A stretch of DNA of 64,000 nt from Clostridia bacterium (GCA_017410505.1 JAFQQR010000027.1:117151-181150); one strand, 5' to 3'. Shown: positions 9,675-19,053, numbered from the stretch's first letter. A program made the numbers and translations. Notes: generated by a model not told the origin, from the letters alone.

Positions 9675-9976
9675 AAAGTTTTTTGAAAAAATTGTAACAG
9701 TTCATTCCTAAATATGTAGAGTACTTGGAAAAGGTTGTTATATAATAAATTTATGTAATGACGAATGTGACGGGAATAGGCTTAGAAATTCTTAATTAAT
9801 TTGATGGAAAGAGTTCACGCAGCGCAGCGGAGTGGAAGGGTGCCATAAAATTAATTTAGAATTTCTTAGTCTATGTATGGAGCCGAGGAATGAAATAAAT
9901 TTATTATATAACAACCTTTTCCAAGTACTCTACATATTTAGGAATGAACTGTTACAATTTTTTCAAAAAAACTTTA
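9675..9976. repeat. Long palindromic intergenic element, family A copy 1
   Basis: Nearly perfect inverted arms of about 78 bp (9675-9753 and 9896-9976) enclose a core of about 142 bp. The inner arms contain GGTTGTTATATAATAAATTT. The core starts TGTAATGACGAATGTGA and ends GAGCCGAGGAATGAAA; inside it is another inverted repeat (CTTAGAAATTC... / ...GAATTTCTTAG). Family A copy 2 at 40919-41172 shares the core ends and inner arms in the opposite orientation. No ORF of note is inside. It fills the spacer between tRNA-Trp and the M23 gene. Confidence 0.85.
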
Positions 9977-10045
9977 ATTTAAATTTTTATTGCATTTATC
10001 AAAAATTTATGTTATAACCTTAACTACAGTATTTTATTCAAGGAA

Positions 10046-10639
10046 GTGATATTTATTTCAAATTTATTTCAAAAATTTATATTAATTATTATTTTATTTT
10101 CAATTTTTATTTCCATATTTTTTATTCCAATAATTCAAAGTGGCAACATTACTATTCATACTTCATCTAACAAAGAAATAATCGATTTTAATCCTGATGG
10201 ATTTGTTTGGCCGATTCCAGGTTATACTAGTATAAGCTCTCCTTTTGGCAAAAGAAAAGCTCCAGCAAGTGGTGCTTCAAGTTTCCATTATGGTGTTGAT
10301 ATTCCTGCACCTGAAGGTACAAAACTAATTGCAATTTCTGATGGTGAAATTACTTTCCGTTCTTTTTTAGGTGCTGGTCGGATATACAATTACTCTTTCA
10401 TTTGATAATTATAAAGTTTCATATTGCCATGTTTCCCCTGATTTTATTGTTAATGTTGGTGATTTGGTTAAACAAGGACAAGTTATTGGATATGTTGGAC
10501 CTAAATATGTTTATGGTGTGCCTGGTAATCCGTATTCTGATTCAAAGGGTCCAACCAATGGTGCTACTACTCGGTTGCCATCTTCATTTGCGGTTTTAGA
10601 ATTAATAATGAATATGTTAATCCTTTGGATTATTTCTAA
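10046..10639 (+). CDS. M23 metallopeptidase read through three +1 shifts at CGG
   Basis: Membrane-anchored or secreted lysostaphin-type (M23) peptidoglycan hydrolase. There is an N-terminal hydrophobic helix (about residues 9-29), then WPIPGYTSISSPFG, FHYGVDIPAPEG (zinc His/Asp) and finally CHLHLGFRINN (HxH motif) and NPLDYF. The plain frame breaks three times, always at an in-frame CGG (10379, 10572 and 10591). Skipping each C gives GAG-GYTITL, ATT-GCHLHL and HL-GFRINN and a 196-residue full protein. Without the shifts the HxH zinc site is lost. The start is uncertain: GTG at 10046 overlaps its own AGGAAG site, so a downstream non-ATG start such as ATT 10055 is possible. Reading it as a plain pseudogene is the alternative. 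Confidence 0.7.
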
Positions 10640-10640
10640 T

Positions 10641-10670
10641 TAAAAATGAGATAGTTTATCACTATCTCAA
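10641..10670 (-). terminator. Terminator of the CD1247-like gene
   Basis: Hairpin GAGATAGT/ACTATCTC with a 5-nt loop. On the minus strand it is followed by ATTTTTAATT. It lies between two convergent genes and may serve both. Confidence 0.65.
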
Positions 10671-10677
10671 ATATCTA

Positions 10678-11028
10678 TTACATATCATCATCTTCGTCAG
10701 AATCTTCTTCGCAACCTGCACATCCATGGCAATGTCCTGAACATCCATCTTCTCCATCTAAATCTCCTGACCAATCTAATTCAATAATATTTTTGCATTC
10801 TGGGCATTCAATTTCTTTTTTGTCTACATCTGCATCTATAACAAATTCATATTCACAGTATGGACAAACAATTTCAAAATCAAAACCTTCTCCTGAATAT
10901 ATATCACTTTCAATATGATCTATAATCTGTTGCATCTTTGAAACTTTTTCACTCATTTCTTTTTGATTTTCTTTTATTTCTTTAATCTCTTTTAAAAGAG
11001 CTTCTATTTTTTTTTCTAAATCACCCAT
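10678..11028 (-). CDS. CD1247 N-terminal domain-like zinc-ribbon protein
   Basis: 116 residues: an N-terminal coiled coil (LEKKIEALLKEIKEIKENQ), a zinc ribbon CPYC...CPEC (about residues 55-80) and an acidic Cys/His-rich tail (HCHGCAGCEED). It fits the CD1247-type proteins of Clostridia that commonly follow efp; function unknown. It lies 28 bp after efp, probably in the same operon. Confidence 0.7.
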   Translation of the reverse strand: MGDLEKKIEALLKEIKEIKENQKEMSEKVSKMQQIIDHIESDIYSGEGFDFEIVCPYCEYEFVIDADVDKKEIECPECKNIIELDWSGDLDGEDGCSGHCHGCAGCEEDSDEDDDM

Positions 11029-11056
11029 TAATTAATCACCTTTCTAAATTTAAAGA

Positions 11057-11623
11057 TTAAACTCTTTCCATGTATTCACAAGTTCTTGTATCTATTTTTA
11101 ATACATCACCTATGTTAACAAACATTGGAACTTGTAATTCTAATCCAGTTTCTAAAGTAGCTGGTTTACCAGAAGTTGTTGTTGTGTTTCCAGCAAATCC
11201 TGGTTCTGTATATGTAACTTCTAATTCAACAAATGTTGGTGGTTCTACTGCAAATACATTTCCTTTATATGATAAGATTGTAACCTCCATGTTTTCTTTT
11301 AAGTATTTTAAACAATCTCCTAATGTGTCTTTGTTTAAAGGCATTTGGTCATAAGTTTCATTATCCATAAAATAATATAAATCTCCGTCTGCGTATAAAT
11401 ATTGCATTACTTTTTTCTCTATTTCTGCTCCTGGGAATTTATCTGATGGATTAAATGTTTTTTCTAGTGTTGCTCCTGTTATTACATTTTTTAATTTTGT
11501 TCTTACAAATGCTGATCCTTTTCCTGGTTTTACATGTTGAAATTCTACTACTCTAAATACGTTTCCCTCCATTTCAAATGTTGTTCCATTTCTAAAATCT
11601 CCTGCTGAGTATACTCCTGCCAT
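11057..11623 (-). CDS. efp: Elongation factor P
   Basis: 188 residues from the ATG at 11623 ([20 protein letters not shown]), which has AAAGGAG 8 nt upstream. An in-frame extension to 11683 has no ribosome site and crosses a repeat, so it was rejected. The KOW-like N-domain has the loop [15 protein letters not shown], with Lys at the position that is modified in many EF-Ps. The S1-like C-domain ends [20 protein letters not shown] relieves ribosome stalling at polyproline. A family D repeat abuts its Shine-Dalgarno site. Confidence 0.95.
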   Translation of the reverse strand: MAGVYSAGDFRNGTTFEMEGNVFRVVEFQHVKPGKGSAFVRTKLKNVITGATLEKTFNPSDKFPGAEIEKKVMQYLYADGDLYYFMDNETYDQMPLNKDTLGDCLKYLKENMEVTILSYKGNVFAVEPPTFVELEVTYTEPGFAGNTTTTSGKPATLETGLELQVPMFVNIGDVLKIDTRTCEYMERV

Positions 11624-11629
11624 TTTTAT

Positions 11630-11700
11630 TTCTCCTTTCACTACGCTCATCATAAATTTAAAAATTTTTAATTTACAAATCACTCGTTTATCATAAATTT
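11630..11700 (-). repeat. Family D repeat (ATGAGCG...) abutting the efp Shine-Dalgarno site
   Basis: On the minus strand an AT-rich inverted repeat (GTAAATT...AAATTTA) leads into ATGATGAGCGTAGTGAAAGG, which runs straight into the ribosome site of efp. Related copies precede prkC, ftsE and the DUF1292 gene. Confidence 0.6.
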
Positions 11701-11773
11701 TATTTTATACTTTTACTATTTTACTACATTTTTAGTCTAAAATCAAGGGAATTGCTTTAATTTATGTATTTTG

Positions 11774-12832
11774 CTAAATCATAATAATATTTTTTTCCGA
11801 ATTCGTCAAACTTATACAACCAAATTTTGTTATTTGTACTGTATCTTCAATCCTAACTCCAAATTTTCCTGGAATATAAATTCCTGGTTCATCTGTCACA
11901 ATCATATTTTCCCTTAAAAAACTATCTGCTCTATAACTAATATATGGAGATTCATGTATTTCTAAACCTACTCCATGACCTAAACTATGAATTAAATCAT
12001 ATCCATTTAATTTAAAATTATTTTCTACCATTTTTGTAATTTGCCTAGTACTTGCTCCATCTTTATATTCCTCAAGTACAATTTTTTGATTAGCTAATAC
12101 TAAATCATATACTTTTTTCATTTCATCAGTTGGTTCACCCACAAAGAAAGTTCTTGTCATATCTGAACAATATCCATTTACTATACATCCCATGTCTATT
12201 GTAATAATATCTCTTTCTTGAATTTTCCTATCTGTTGGTACTGCATGTGGCTTAGATGAATTTTCCCCTGATGCTACTATCGTTTCAAATGATAATCCAT
12301 CTGTTCTTTCTATATAGTAATTTTCAATTTCTTTTGCTATTTGTTTTTCTGTCATTCCTGGTTTTATATAGCCTAAAATGTATTTAAAACATTCATCCGT
12401 TACATTGCAAGCTTTTATTATATTACTTAATTCTTCCTCATCTTTTATCATTCTTTGTTTTTCTATCATATATTCAGTTTCTATAAAATTATTTATTTTA
12501 AATTTTCTGATATAATCTTTATATGTCGCATAAGATATATAATGCTCTTCAAACCCTACATTTTCGCAAAACATGAAAAAATTTTCGTAGTCGTCTTTTG
12601 AGACACTATTTACATTATATACTATGATTTCATCAAATAATGTTAATGTGCTATGAACATCTTCTATATATCTTCCATCTGTTATATAAATATTTTCTTT
12701 TGGTGTTATTATTAATGTCCCTTCTGCATTTATATTTGTTAAATATTTTATATTTATTGGATTTGATATTATCATCCCTTGCAGATTTAAGCTTGACATT
12801 TTATTTCTTAACCATTGTAGTTTTAAATTCAT
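11774..12832 (-). CDS. M24 family Xaa-Pro aminopeptidase
   Basis: 352 residues with an N-terminal creatinase-like domain and a C-terminal pita-bread domain. The five metal ligands are visible: D in TIDMGCI, D in SDMTRTFFVG, H in HSLGHGVGLEIHE, E in DEPGIY and E in GVRIEDTV. It likely removes N-terminal residues before proline in the cytoplasm. It stands directly upstream of efp, a common Firmicutes pairing. AGGAGGAG precedes the ATG; a GTCCC palindrome abuts that site. Confidence 0.93.
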   Translation of the reverse strand: MNLKLQWLRNKMSSLNLQGMIISNPINIKYLTNINAEGTLIITPKENIYITDGRYIEDVHSTLTLFDEIIVYNVNSVSKDDYENFFMFCENVGFEEHYISYATYKDYIRKFKINNFIETEYMIEKQRMIKDEEELSNIIKACNVTDECFKYILGYIKPGMTEKQIAKEIENYYIERTDGLSFETIVASGENSSKPHAVPTDRKIQERDIITIDMGCIVNGYCSDMTRTFFVGEPTDEMKKVYDLVLANQKIVLEEYKDGASTRQITKMVENNFKLNGYDLIHSLGHGVGLEIHESPYISYRADSFLRENMIVTDEPGIYIPGKFGVRIEDTVQITKFGCISLTNSEKNIIMI

Positions 12833-12844
12833 TATAAACTCCTC

Positions 12845-12937
12845 CTGGGATTTGGGGACGGGTTAAAAATCCCTAATTTTAAAAAATTAATATTTAATTT
12901 TTAAATTAGGGATTTTTAACCCGTCCCCAAATCCCTA
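12845..12937. repeat. GTCCC palindrome, arms of about 41 bp
   Basis: The sequence GGGATTTGGGGACGGGTTAA (continuing) at 12848 is repeated as an exact reverse complement ending at 12935, with only single-base slips in the A/T centre. Each arm also folds on itself (GGGATTT...AAATCCC). One end abuts AGGAGGAG of the M24 gene; the other overlaps the stop codon of the prepilin peptidase gene. Confidence 0.8.
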
Positions 12938-13682
12938 ATATAATCCTAATGTAAACATCTGAAACAATGTGTTCTTTATTATTTCAAATGGCACAAATAT
13001 ACTTATAAATGTTCCTAAAACAATGAATGGTCCAAATGGTATGTATTCATCCATTTTTTTTATTTTAGCTAATAGCAACACTATACTTAGTACTGCTCCT
13101 ATTAAGAAAGATAATAGTGTTATTACTATTATATTGGATAATCCAAAATACAGACCTAATGCTCCCATTAATTTTACATCTCCAAATCCCATTGCTTCTT
13201 TTCCATATATTGCTCCGTCCTATCAATGTTATTAATAAAAATATACCTCCTCCTGCTAACATTCCAAGTGCCATATTTATTGTTATTGCTACATCTGATA
13301 ATCCATATAAAAATGCTATTACTAATCCTATTTCGAACATTGTTAAATTTAATCTATCTGGAATTATCTGTAGTTTATAATCTATTACAAATGCTGATAA
13401 TAACATTGGTGTTAATATCATAAATTTTATTAAATCTAAATTTGCTATAAATGTATCTTTTATTCCATAAAAATATAGTAGTGCTACATAAATTACTGAT
13501 GTTATTAACATTAAAATATAATTTGGTTTGAATTCTGCAAAATAATCTGAAATTATTTCTTTTGAAAATACTTTTTTGTATTCAGACAATCTTTTATTCA
13601 TCCAATCAATAAACATACCAATGAAAAGCCCTATTATAGCTACCACTGCATAATATCCTATATGTGTTTCATTAATATACAT
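12935..13682 (-). CDS. Prepilin peptidase (A24) with one +1 shift at CGG
   Basis: Type IV prepilin leader peptidase, an integral membrane aspartyl protease. About seven membrane segments; catalytic Asp motifs AFVIDYKLQIIPDR (about residue 98) and MGFGDVKLMG (after the shift). The frame opens at 13682 and runs 155 codons to an in-frame CGG (13217-13215). Skipping its C continues as LIG-GAIYGKEAMGFGD to TAG at 12935, giving 248 residues, the usual length. Unshifted, the product lacks the second catalytic Asp. It overlaps yqeG by 11 bp. Its likely substrates include pilin-like proteins such as the one at 35161-35376. Confidence 0.78.
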
Positions 13683-14190
13683 TATTATTTTTCCTTTCTT
13701 CTGATTTGTAATTTTTCTTTATTTTATTTTCTATTGGTCTTTTCCAAGCAGTATACCAATAATCTTTTTTATCATCTATTGGATCTACTAATATTGTAAA
13801 CATCTTACTTCTATTTCCTCCTAGTATATCTGTAAATATTTGATCTCCAACAACTGCTATGTTTTCTGGTTTTATATTTGTTTGTTTTTGCACATATTTA
13901 AATCCTTTTTTTAATGGTTTCATTGCAAAATGTTTATATTGTATTTTTAATTTTTCGGCTACTTGCTTTACTTTATTTTCATCATTTGTATTTGATAATA
14001 TATATAGTTTTATTCCTTGACCTCTCATCTCTTTTGCCCAAGTTATTACATTTTCTGATAAGTTTTTATAATAATCTATTAATGTATTATCTACATCTAA
14101 TATTAATAGTTTTATTTTGTTTTTTATTAATGTTTCTATTGTTATATCTTCTACTTTTTTTAAATATAAATTAGGATATAATTTTTTCAT
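13672..14190 (-). CDS. yqeG: YqeG family HAD-type phosphatase
   Basis: 172 residues. HAD motif I is LDVDNTLIDYY (about residue 35), motif II LYILSNTND, motif III around KPLKKG, and motif IV VGDQIFTDILGG. This is the YqeG/HAD-IIIA family of phosphatases, whose substrate I cannot tell from sequence. It starts at an ATG after a GGGAAAAA site and overlaps the prepilin peptidase start. Confidence 0.88.
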   Translation of the reverse strand: MKKLYPNLYLKKVEDITIETLIKNKIKLLILDVDNTLIDYYKNLSENVITWAKEMRGQGIKLYILSNTNDENKVKQVAEKLKIQYKHFAMKPLKKGFKYVQKQTNIKPENIAVVGDQIFTDILGGNRSKMFTILVDPIDDKKDYWYTAWKRPIENKIKKNYKSEERKNNNVY

Positions 14191-14259
14191 TTTTTCCCTT
14201 CTCTTTCCCTAGTTTTATACATAATTATATTACCAATATGTAGAAATTTTGTCAAGATA

Positions 14260-14478
14260 TTTTTAATATATATGTATTTGAGAATTGCAGTTCAGCACAA
14301 ATCCAGATACATATATATTAAAATGCAGTGACGCGCAGTTTGGAAGGACTCCTATTCATACAGATAAGCCAGATTAACTCCTCAAACTATGAAACAAATA
14401 AAACTCACTCATATGATTAGTCCTACCAGTAAGGAACGAAATTTTAATATATATGTATCTGGATTTGTGCTGAACTGT
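14260..14478. repeat. Palindromic intergenic element, family C
   Basis: Inverted arms of about 37 bp (14288-14324 and 14441-14478; one mismatch) contain CAGCACAAATCCAGATACAT and enclose a core of about 116 bp. The core begins GCAGTGACGCGCAG and ends AAGGAACGAAAT, resembling the family A core ends (TGTAATGACG..., GAGGAATGAAAT). A partial third copy of the arm (TTTTTAATATATATGTAT) lies at 14263. It occupies the yqeG-pheT spacer. Confidence 0.75.
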
Positions 14479-14551
14479 AACATTTGAGGTTAATTGTAGC
14501 TTAATTTTTATAAAAAACTGCCAAAAGTACATCCTTTTGACAGTCTCTTTC

Positions 14552-16924
14552 TTATTTTCTAATCTCTATTCCTTTATTCTCTAAATCCTTGATAATATTC
14601 TCAAAAATACTATTAATTTCATCATCATTTAAAGTTCTATCTGGTGTACCAAATGTTAAAGAATAAGCGACGCTTCTCTTGTTTTCATCGATATTTTTTC
14701 CCTCATAAACATCAAATACTTTAATATCTAATAACAATTTACCAGCTTTTTTCTTAATTAAAGTTTCAACATCTTTTGATGTCATATCTTTACTTACTAA
14801 AACAGCTATATCCTTTTTCATAGTTGGGAATTTTGAAATTTCTTTAAATTTCATTTTTCCAACTCTTTTAGCTAACAATTTATCTAAATTTATTTCCATT
14901 ACATAAACCGCTTCTTTTTCTACTGATGGATGTATTCTTCCAATAATTCCAACAATATCATTGTTTACTGATATTTCTGCTGTTTGACCTGGATGAAATT
15001 CAACTGGCATGTTTTTAGGTAATACAAAACTGTATCTTCCTGCATATCCTAAATAATCCAACAATTCTTCTGTTACACCTTTAATATTATAGAAATCTAC
15101 ATTTTTGTTATATCCTATTCCTGTATAGTACTCACCTGACATTAATACACATATTTTTTGATTTTCTCCATATTCTTCGCCTTTTTTCCAAAAGCCTTTT
15201 CCTATTTCAAAAAGACAAACATCTTTATTTTCTCTTGCTTTGTTATATTCATATATTTTATATAATGATGGAATCATACTGTATCTTAATGTGTTTCTTT
15301 CTTCTGTTATTGGATCTAATAGTTTTACTTCTTCAAATTCATCTGTTGTGAATTTGTGAACATCTTTGTCATTTATTAAGATATATGATAATGTTTCGTT
15401 TAATCCCATATTTGACATTTTTGATCTTATTTTTCTTGTTGTCTTATCTAGATGCCCCATTCTCATTGGAACTATTGGTAATTTTCCTTGGATATTATCA
15501 ACTCCATAAATTCTTCCAACTTCTTCTATTAAATCTGCTCTTATTGATATATCTATTCTTCTTGTAGGAACCGTAACTATAACAGATTCATCTTTTGCAT
15601 CTGTTTTGAAGTTTAATTTTCTAAATACTTCTATTATATCTTCTTTAGATATATTTGTTCCTAGCACATCATTGATTTCTTTGTATGTTATTTCTATAAC
15701 TTTTTCTTTATTGTCTGTTACATCATATTTAACAATTCCTGTAACAATTTCTGCGTCTGCATATTTCTGTAATAATGTACAAGCTCTATCCATTGCCATA
15801 TAAGTTCTAGCTGGGTCTAGTCCTTTTTCAAATCTATTACTTGATTCACTTCTTAATATTTTATTTGATGTCATTCTTACTTTTACTGAATCAAATATTG
15901 CTGCTTCTATTACAATATTTTTAGTTGTTTCTTCTACTTCTGTGTCTAATCCTCCCATAACGCCTGCTAAACCTATTGATTTTTTACCATCTGTTATTAC
16001 TATATCATTTTCTGTTAGTGTTCTTTCAATATTATCTAGTGTTGTTAGTTTTTCTTCTTTTTCTGCCATTCTTACAACTATTTTATCACCTAAATTATCA
16101 GCATCATAGAAGTGTAATGGTTGACCTAGTTCTAACATTACATAGTTACTTATATCTACAACATTGTTAATTGGTCTTATTCCTGAAGCTATTAATCTAT
16201 TTTTTATGAAGTCTGGGCTTTCTTTAATTGTCACATTTTTAGCTTTTCTAGCTAAGAATAATTTACAATTTTCTGTTTTTATCTCTGTTGAGAATTCTTT
16301 ATTTACATCTTCGCCTATTTCTTTATAATCTATTTCAACTGGTTTGACTTCTTTATTATAAATTGCACCTAATTCATATGCCATACCTAATATACTTAGT
16401 AAGTCTCCTCTATTTGCTGTTAATTCAAAATCTACAATGCTGTCATCTAATTTCATATATTTTACTGGGTCTTCTCCTACTGGGGCATCTGCTGGTAATT
16501 CATGTATTCCATTTTTATCAGCTTCTGATAAGAACTTTTTGTCTATTCCTATTTCATATAAAGCACATAACATCCCATTTGATTCTTGACCTCTTATCAT
16601 TCCTTTTTTGATTTTAAAATCTCCTGGAAGTTCTGCTCCAACCTGTGCAACAATGACTTTTATGCCTTTTCTAGCATTTGGTGCACCACATACTATATCT
16701 AATATTTCTTTTCCAATATCTACTTTACATAGATGTAAATGGTCTGAATCTGGATGTGGCTCGCATTCTTTAATTTCTCCAATTATTAAATTTGTAGCAT
16801 TTATTAATTTTTCTGCTTCATCATATTCATTTCCCGCTTTTGTCATTTTTTCTGCTAATTCATGAACATCTATATTTTCATCTATATCAACATAGTCTTT
16901 TACAAAATTAGTACTTAACTTCAT
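14552..16924 (-). CDS. pheT: Phenylalanyl-tRNA synthetase beta chain
   Basis: 790 residues, the family's usual length. An N-terminal tRNA-binding EMAP-like domain (GEIKECEPHPDSDHLHLCKVDIG) is followed by B3/B4 editing domains (ELTANRGDLLSILGMAYELG), B5 and the class II-like core (IRADLIEEVGRIYG). A C-terminal ferredoxin-like anticodon domain ends the chain (FPTMKKDIAVLVSKDM, RSVAYSLTF). It joins PheS in an alpha2beta2 enzyme. Its ATG overlaps the pheS stop by one base (TAATG), indicating translational coupling. Confidence 0.97.
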   Translation of the reverse strand: MKLSTNFVKDYVDIDENIDVHELAEKMTKAGNEYDEAEKLINATNLIIGEIKECEPHPDSDHLHLCKVDIGKEILDIVCGAPNARKGIKVIVAQVGAELPGDFKIKKGMIRGQESNGMLCALYEIGIDKKFLSEADKNGIHELPADAPVGEDPVKYMKLDDSIVDFELTANRGDLLSILGMAYELGAIYNKEVKPVEIDYKEIGEDVNKEFSTEIKTENCKLFLARKAKNVTIKESPDFIKNRLIASGIRPINNVVDISNYVMLELGQPLHFYDADNLGDKIVVRMAEKEEKLTTLDNIERTLTENDIVITDGKKSIGLAGVMGGLDTEVEETTKNIVIEAAIFDSVKVRMTSNKILRSESSNRFEKGLDPARTYMAMDRACTLLQKYADAEIVTGIVKYDVTDNKEKVIEITYKEINDVLGTNISKEDIIEVFRKLNFKTDAKDESVIVTVPTRRIDISIRADLIEEVGRIYGVDNIQGKLPIVPMRMGHLDKTTRKIRSKMSNMGLNETLSYILINDKDVHKFTTDEFEEVKLLDPITEERNTLRYSMIPSLYKIYEYNKARENKDVCLFEIGKGFWKKGEEYGENQKICVLMSGEYYTGIGYNKNVDFYNIKGVTEELLDYLGYAGRYSFVLPKNMPVEFHPGQTAEISVNNDIVGIIGRIHPSVEKEAVYVMEINLDKLLAKRVGKMKFKEISKFPTMKKDIAVLVSKDMTSKDVETLIKKKAGKLLLDIKVFDVYEGKNIDENKRSVAYSLTFGTPDRTLNDDEINSIFENIIKDLENKGIEIRK

Positions 16925-17973
16925 TATTCCTCATCCTTTCTATCAAATTGATTTAAAAATCTTACATCATTTGTATACAAATATCTCATATCTGTTATTC
17001 CATATCTAAACATAGCTAATCTATCAATACCTGTACCAAAAGCAAATCCACCATATTGTTCTGGATCATATCCATTCATTTCTAGCACATTTGGATGAAC
17101 GATTCCTGCTCCTAATACTTCTATCCATCCTGTTTGTTTGCATAGATTACATCCTTTTCCTCCACATTTGAAGCATGTAACATCAACTTCATAAGATGGC
17201 TCTGTAAATGGGAAATAACTTGGTCTAAATCTTAAGTCTAAATTAGCTCCTATTATTTTTCTAACAAAAACTTCTAATGTTCCTTTTAAATCTGCTAAAG
17301 AAACATTTCTTTCTTTTTTATCAATTACTAAACCTTCAATTTGATTAAATTGATGAGAATGTGTTGCGTCATCTTCTCTTCTATATGTTTTACCAGCAGT
17401 AATCATTCTAATTGGAGTTTTTTCAGTATTTGCCATCATTGTTCTGGCTTGAACAGCAGATGTTTGTGTTCTTAACAAATATTCATTAGTAATATAAAAA
17501 CTATCTTGCATATCTCTTGCAGGATGCCCTTTTGGAAGATTTAATCTTTCAAAACAATACTCATCAGTTTCAAGTTCTGGACCTTGAACAACATCATATC
17601 CCATAGATACAAATAAATCTTCAATATCTTCAATTATTCTATTAACTGGATGTAAACTTCCTCTTTTCATTTTTGTACTTGGAAGTGTAATATCTATTTT
17701 CTCAGATTCTAATTTTTTGTTTAATTCTTCTTGTTTGAATTTTTCTTCTTTTTCTTCTATCAACTTTTCCAATTCATCTCTTACTTCATTTACTAGGCTT
17801 CCGATAATTGGTCTTTCTTCTGGAGACAAACCTCCCATTCCTCTTAGTACTGCTGTAAGTTCACCTTTTTTTCCTAAGTATTTTACTCTTGCACAATCTA
17901 AACTTTGTAAATCCATTGCTCCTAGTATATCTTCTTTTGCCATTTTTTCAATATTTGCAATTTGTTCTTTCAT
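16924..17973 (-). CDS. pheS: Phenylalanyl-tRNA synthetase alpha chain
   Basis: 349 residues from ATG 17973 ([16 protein letters not shown]), 7 nt after AGGAGGG; an upstream in-frame start at 18021 lies inside a repeat and was rejected. N-terminal coiled coil; class II catalytic motifs in [34 protein letters not shown] and [15 protein letters not shown]; a [17 protein letters not shown] zinc-like loop. It catalyses Phe-tRNA formation with PheT. Expression is governed by the upstream T-box. Confidence 0.97.
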   Translation of the reverse strand: MKEQIANIEKMAKEDILGAMDLQSLDCARVKYLGKKGELTAVLRGMGGLSPEERPIIGSLVNEVRDELEKLIEEKEEKFKQEELNKKLESEKIDITLPSTKMKRGSLHPVNRIIEDIEDLFVSMGYDVVQGPELETDEYCFERLNLPKGHPARDMQDSFYITNEYLLRTQTSAVQARTMMANTEKTPIRMITAGKTYRREDDATHSHQFNQIEGLVIDKKERNVSLADLKGTLEVFVRKIIGANLDLRFRPSYFPFTEPSYEVDVTCFKCGGKGCNLCKQTGWIEVLGAGIVHPNVLEMNGYDPEQYGGFAFGTGIDRLAMFRYGITDMRYLYTNDVRFLNQFDRKDEE

Positions 17974-17984
17974 TCTATTTTCCC

Positions 17985-18120
17985 TCCTTGAGACAATTGG
18001 GACAGTGAAAATTTGTCTCATTATTTTTGTTATTTTTTGTAGTTTTCTGTTTTATATCTTATTTTGACATTTTTCGATTGGATTTCTGAGACAAATTTTC
18101 ACTGTCCTAACTGTCTCAGA
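17985..18120. repeat. Inverted GAGACA/GTCCC repeat between T-box and pheS
   Basis: Arms TGAGACAATTGGGACAGTGA (17992 onward) and its near reverse complement ending TGTCTCAG (about 18088-18120) flank about 65 bp of AT-rich sequence. On the minus strand the last arm reads TGTCCCAATTGTCTCAAGGA and merges into the pheS AGGAGG. It lies downstream of the T-box terminator, so it would be part of the read-through mRNA. Confidence 0.65.
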
Positions 18121-18121
18121 A

Positions 18122-18365
18122 AAAAAGTCCATTTCATCCTATTTATATAGGACGAAATGGACTTTTTATTCCGTGGTACCACCTAATTTTATTAATTAAT
18201 TTATTATACTTATTAATTAACCTTATTTATAGTTTTAACGGTTCAACCGCTTCTTTCTACTTAAACATTTTCAATTTGTTCAAAAAAAGTCTTAAAAAGT
18301 GAAATTTCTATATATTTTTATTTAAATATCTCTCAGCCTAGGATATTTTTCTCTGTAAATATTTT
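18122..18365 (-). promoter_or_regulatory. T-box riboswitch leader of pheST
   Basis: On the minus strand the T-box motif AGGTGGTACCACGGAAT precedes a strong terminator hairpin (AAGTCCATTTCGTCCTAT / ATAGGATGAAATGGACTT, then T7). An ACAGAGAAAA-type stem I start lies near 18350, with a GCTGAGAGAT-like segment. By neighbour and family, tRNA-Phe is the expected effector. The specifier codon was not assigned. Confidence 0.9.
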
Positions 18366-18469
18366 TTAATATATATACTTTGCTTTTTAATCAGATTTCT
18401 TATTATTTAATTATAATATATTTATATGTATTATATTAACATACTTTTCTTAATTTTACAAGTTTTATT

Positions 18470-18817
18470 TTATATGGGTGCATACATTTTTGTTTTTTTG
18501 TATTTTCCATAAGTTTTATGTTCTCCGTTATAAGTCTCATACCCTTTATAAGTTTTTCTAATTTTTGTTTTTCTTTTTATTTTTATTTTCATCTTATCTT
18601 CTATTATTGGGATTATTTTGCTGTTTATTATTGATATTTCGTTGTTTATAAATTTTAATGTAGCTACATATATTCCATAATCATTTAAATGTATACTAAT
18701 TTTCGCTTTTTTTCTTTCAAATTCTAGTTGTTCCTTTTTCATACTTTCCAACACTTCAGATTTGTCATATTTTTTTGAATCAAAATAATATTCTACACAT
18801 TTTTCTTCTTTAACCAT
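18470..18817 (-). CDS. Unrecognised small basic protein
   Basis: 115 residues; no family recognised. The first half is a mixed-charge region (KCVEYYFDSKKYDKSEVLESMKK) with a beta-like YGIYVATLKFINNEISII. The C-terminus is very Lys/Tyr/Thr-rich (KIKIKRKTKIRKTYKGYETY...). No signal peptide or membrane helix. AAGGATG precedes the ATG. It is likely transcribed alone: the pheST leader is downstream and a divergent gene is upstream. Confidence 0.55.
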   Translation of the reverse strand: MVKEEKCVEYYFDSKKYDKSEVLESMKKEQLEFERKKAKISIHLNDYGIYVATLKFINNEISIINSKIIPIIEDKMKIKIKRKTKIRKTYKGYETYNGEHKTYGKYKKTKMYAPI

Positions 18818-18988
18818 TTTATATCAACATCCTTTAAATTTCATATTTATTAAAATTTAATACTTATATTATATTAGCATATTTTTTTATAAAAATCAAT
18901 AAAAATAATTTAGTCACTTAAAATGAAAAATTGTATTTAATTTTTCGATTAACGAATACAAAAAATTAGAGCTATTGTCATAAAATAA

Positions 18989-19017
18989 TTGACAAATTGC
19001 TAGTTAAGATATATTAT
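18989..19017 (+). promoter_or_regulatory. Sigma-A type promoter for the bactofilin-like gene
   Basis: TTGACA (18989-18994), 17-bp spacer, TATTAT (19012-19017), 36 bp before the ATG at 19054. Confidence 0.7.
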
Positions 19018-19053
19018 TTTAGCATATTAATAAAAAACTAAGGAGGACTTGTT

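Noticed and set aside
9832-10017. Short plus-strand frame inside the family A element
   Set aside because: It spans the core and right arm of a palindrome, has no conserved feature and no Shine-Dalgarno site.
10046-10639. M23 gene as an ordinary pseudogene
   Set aside because: All three lesions are identical in kind (an extra C making CGG) and correcting only them restores every family motif; the same lesion recurs in three other genes.
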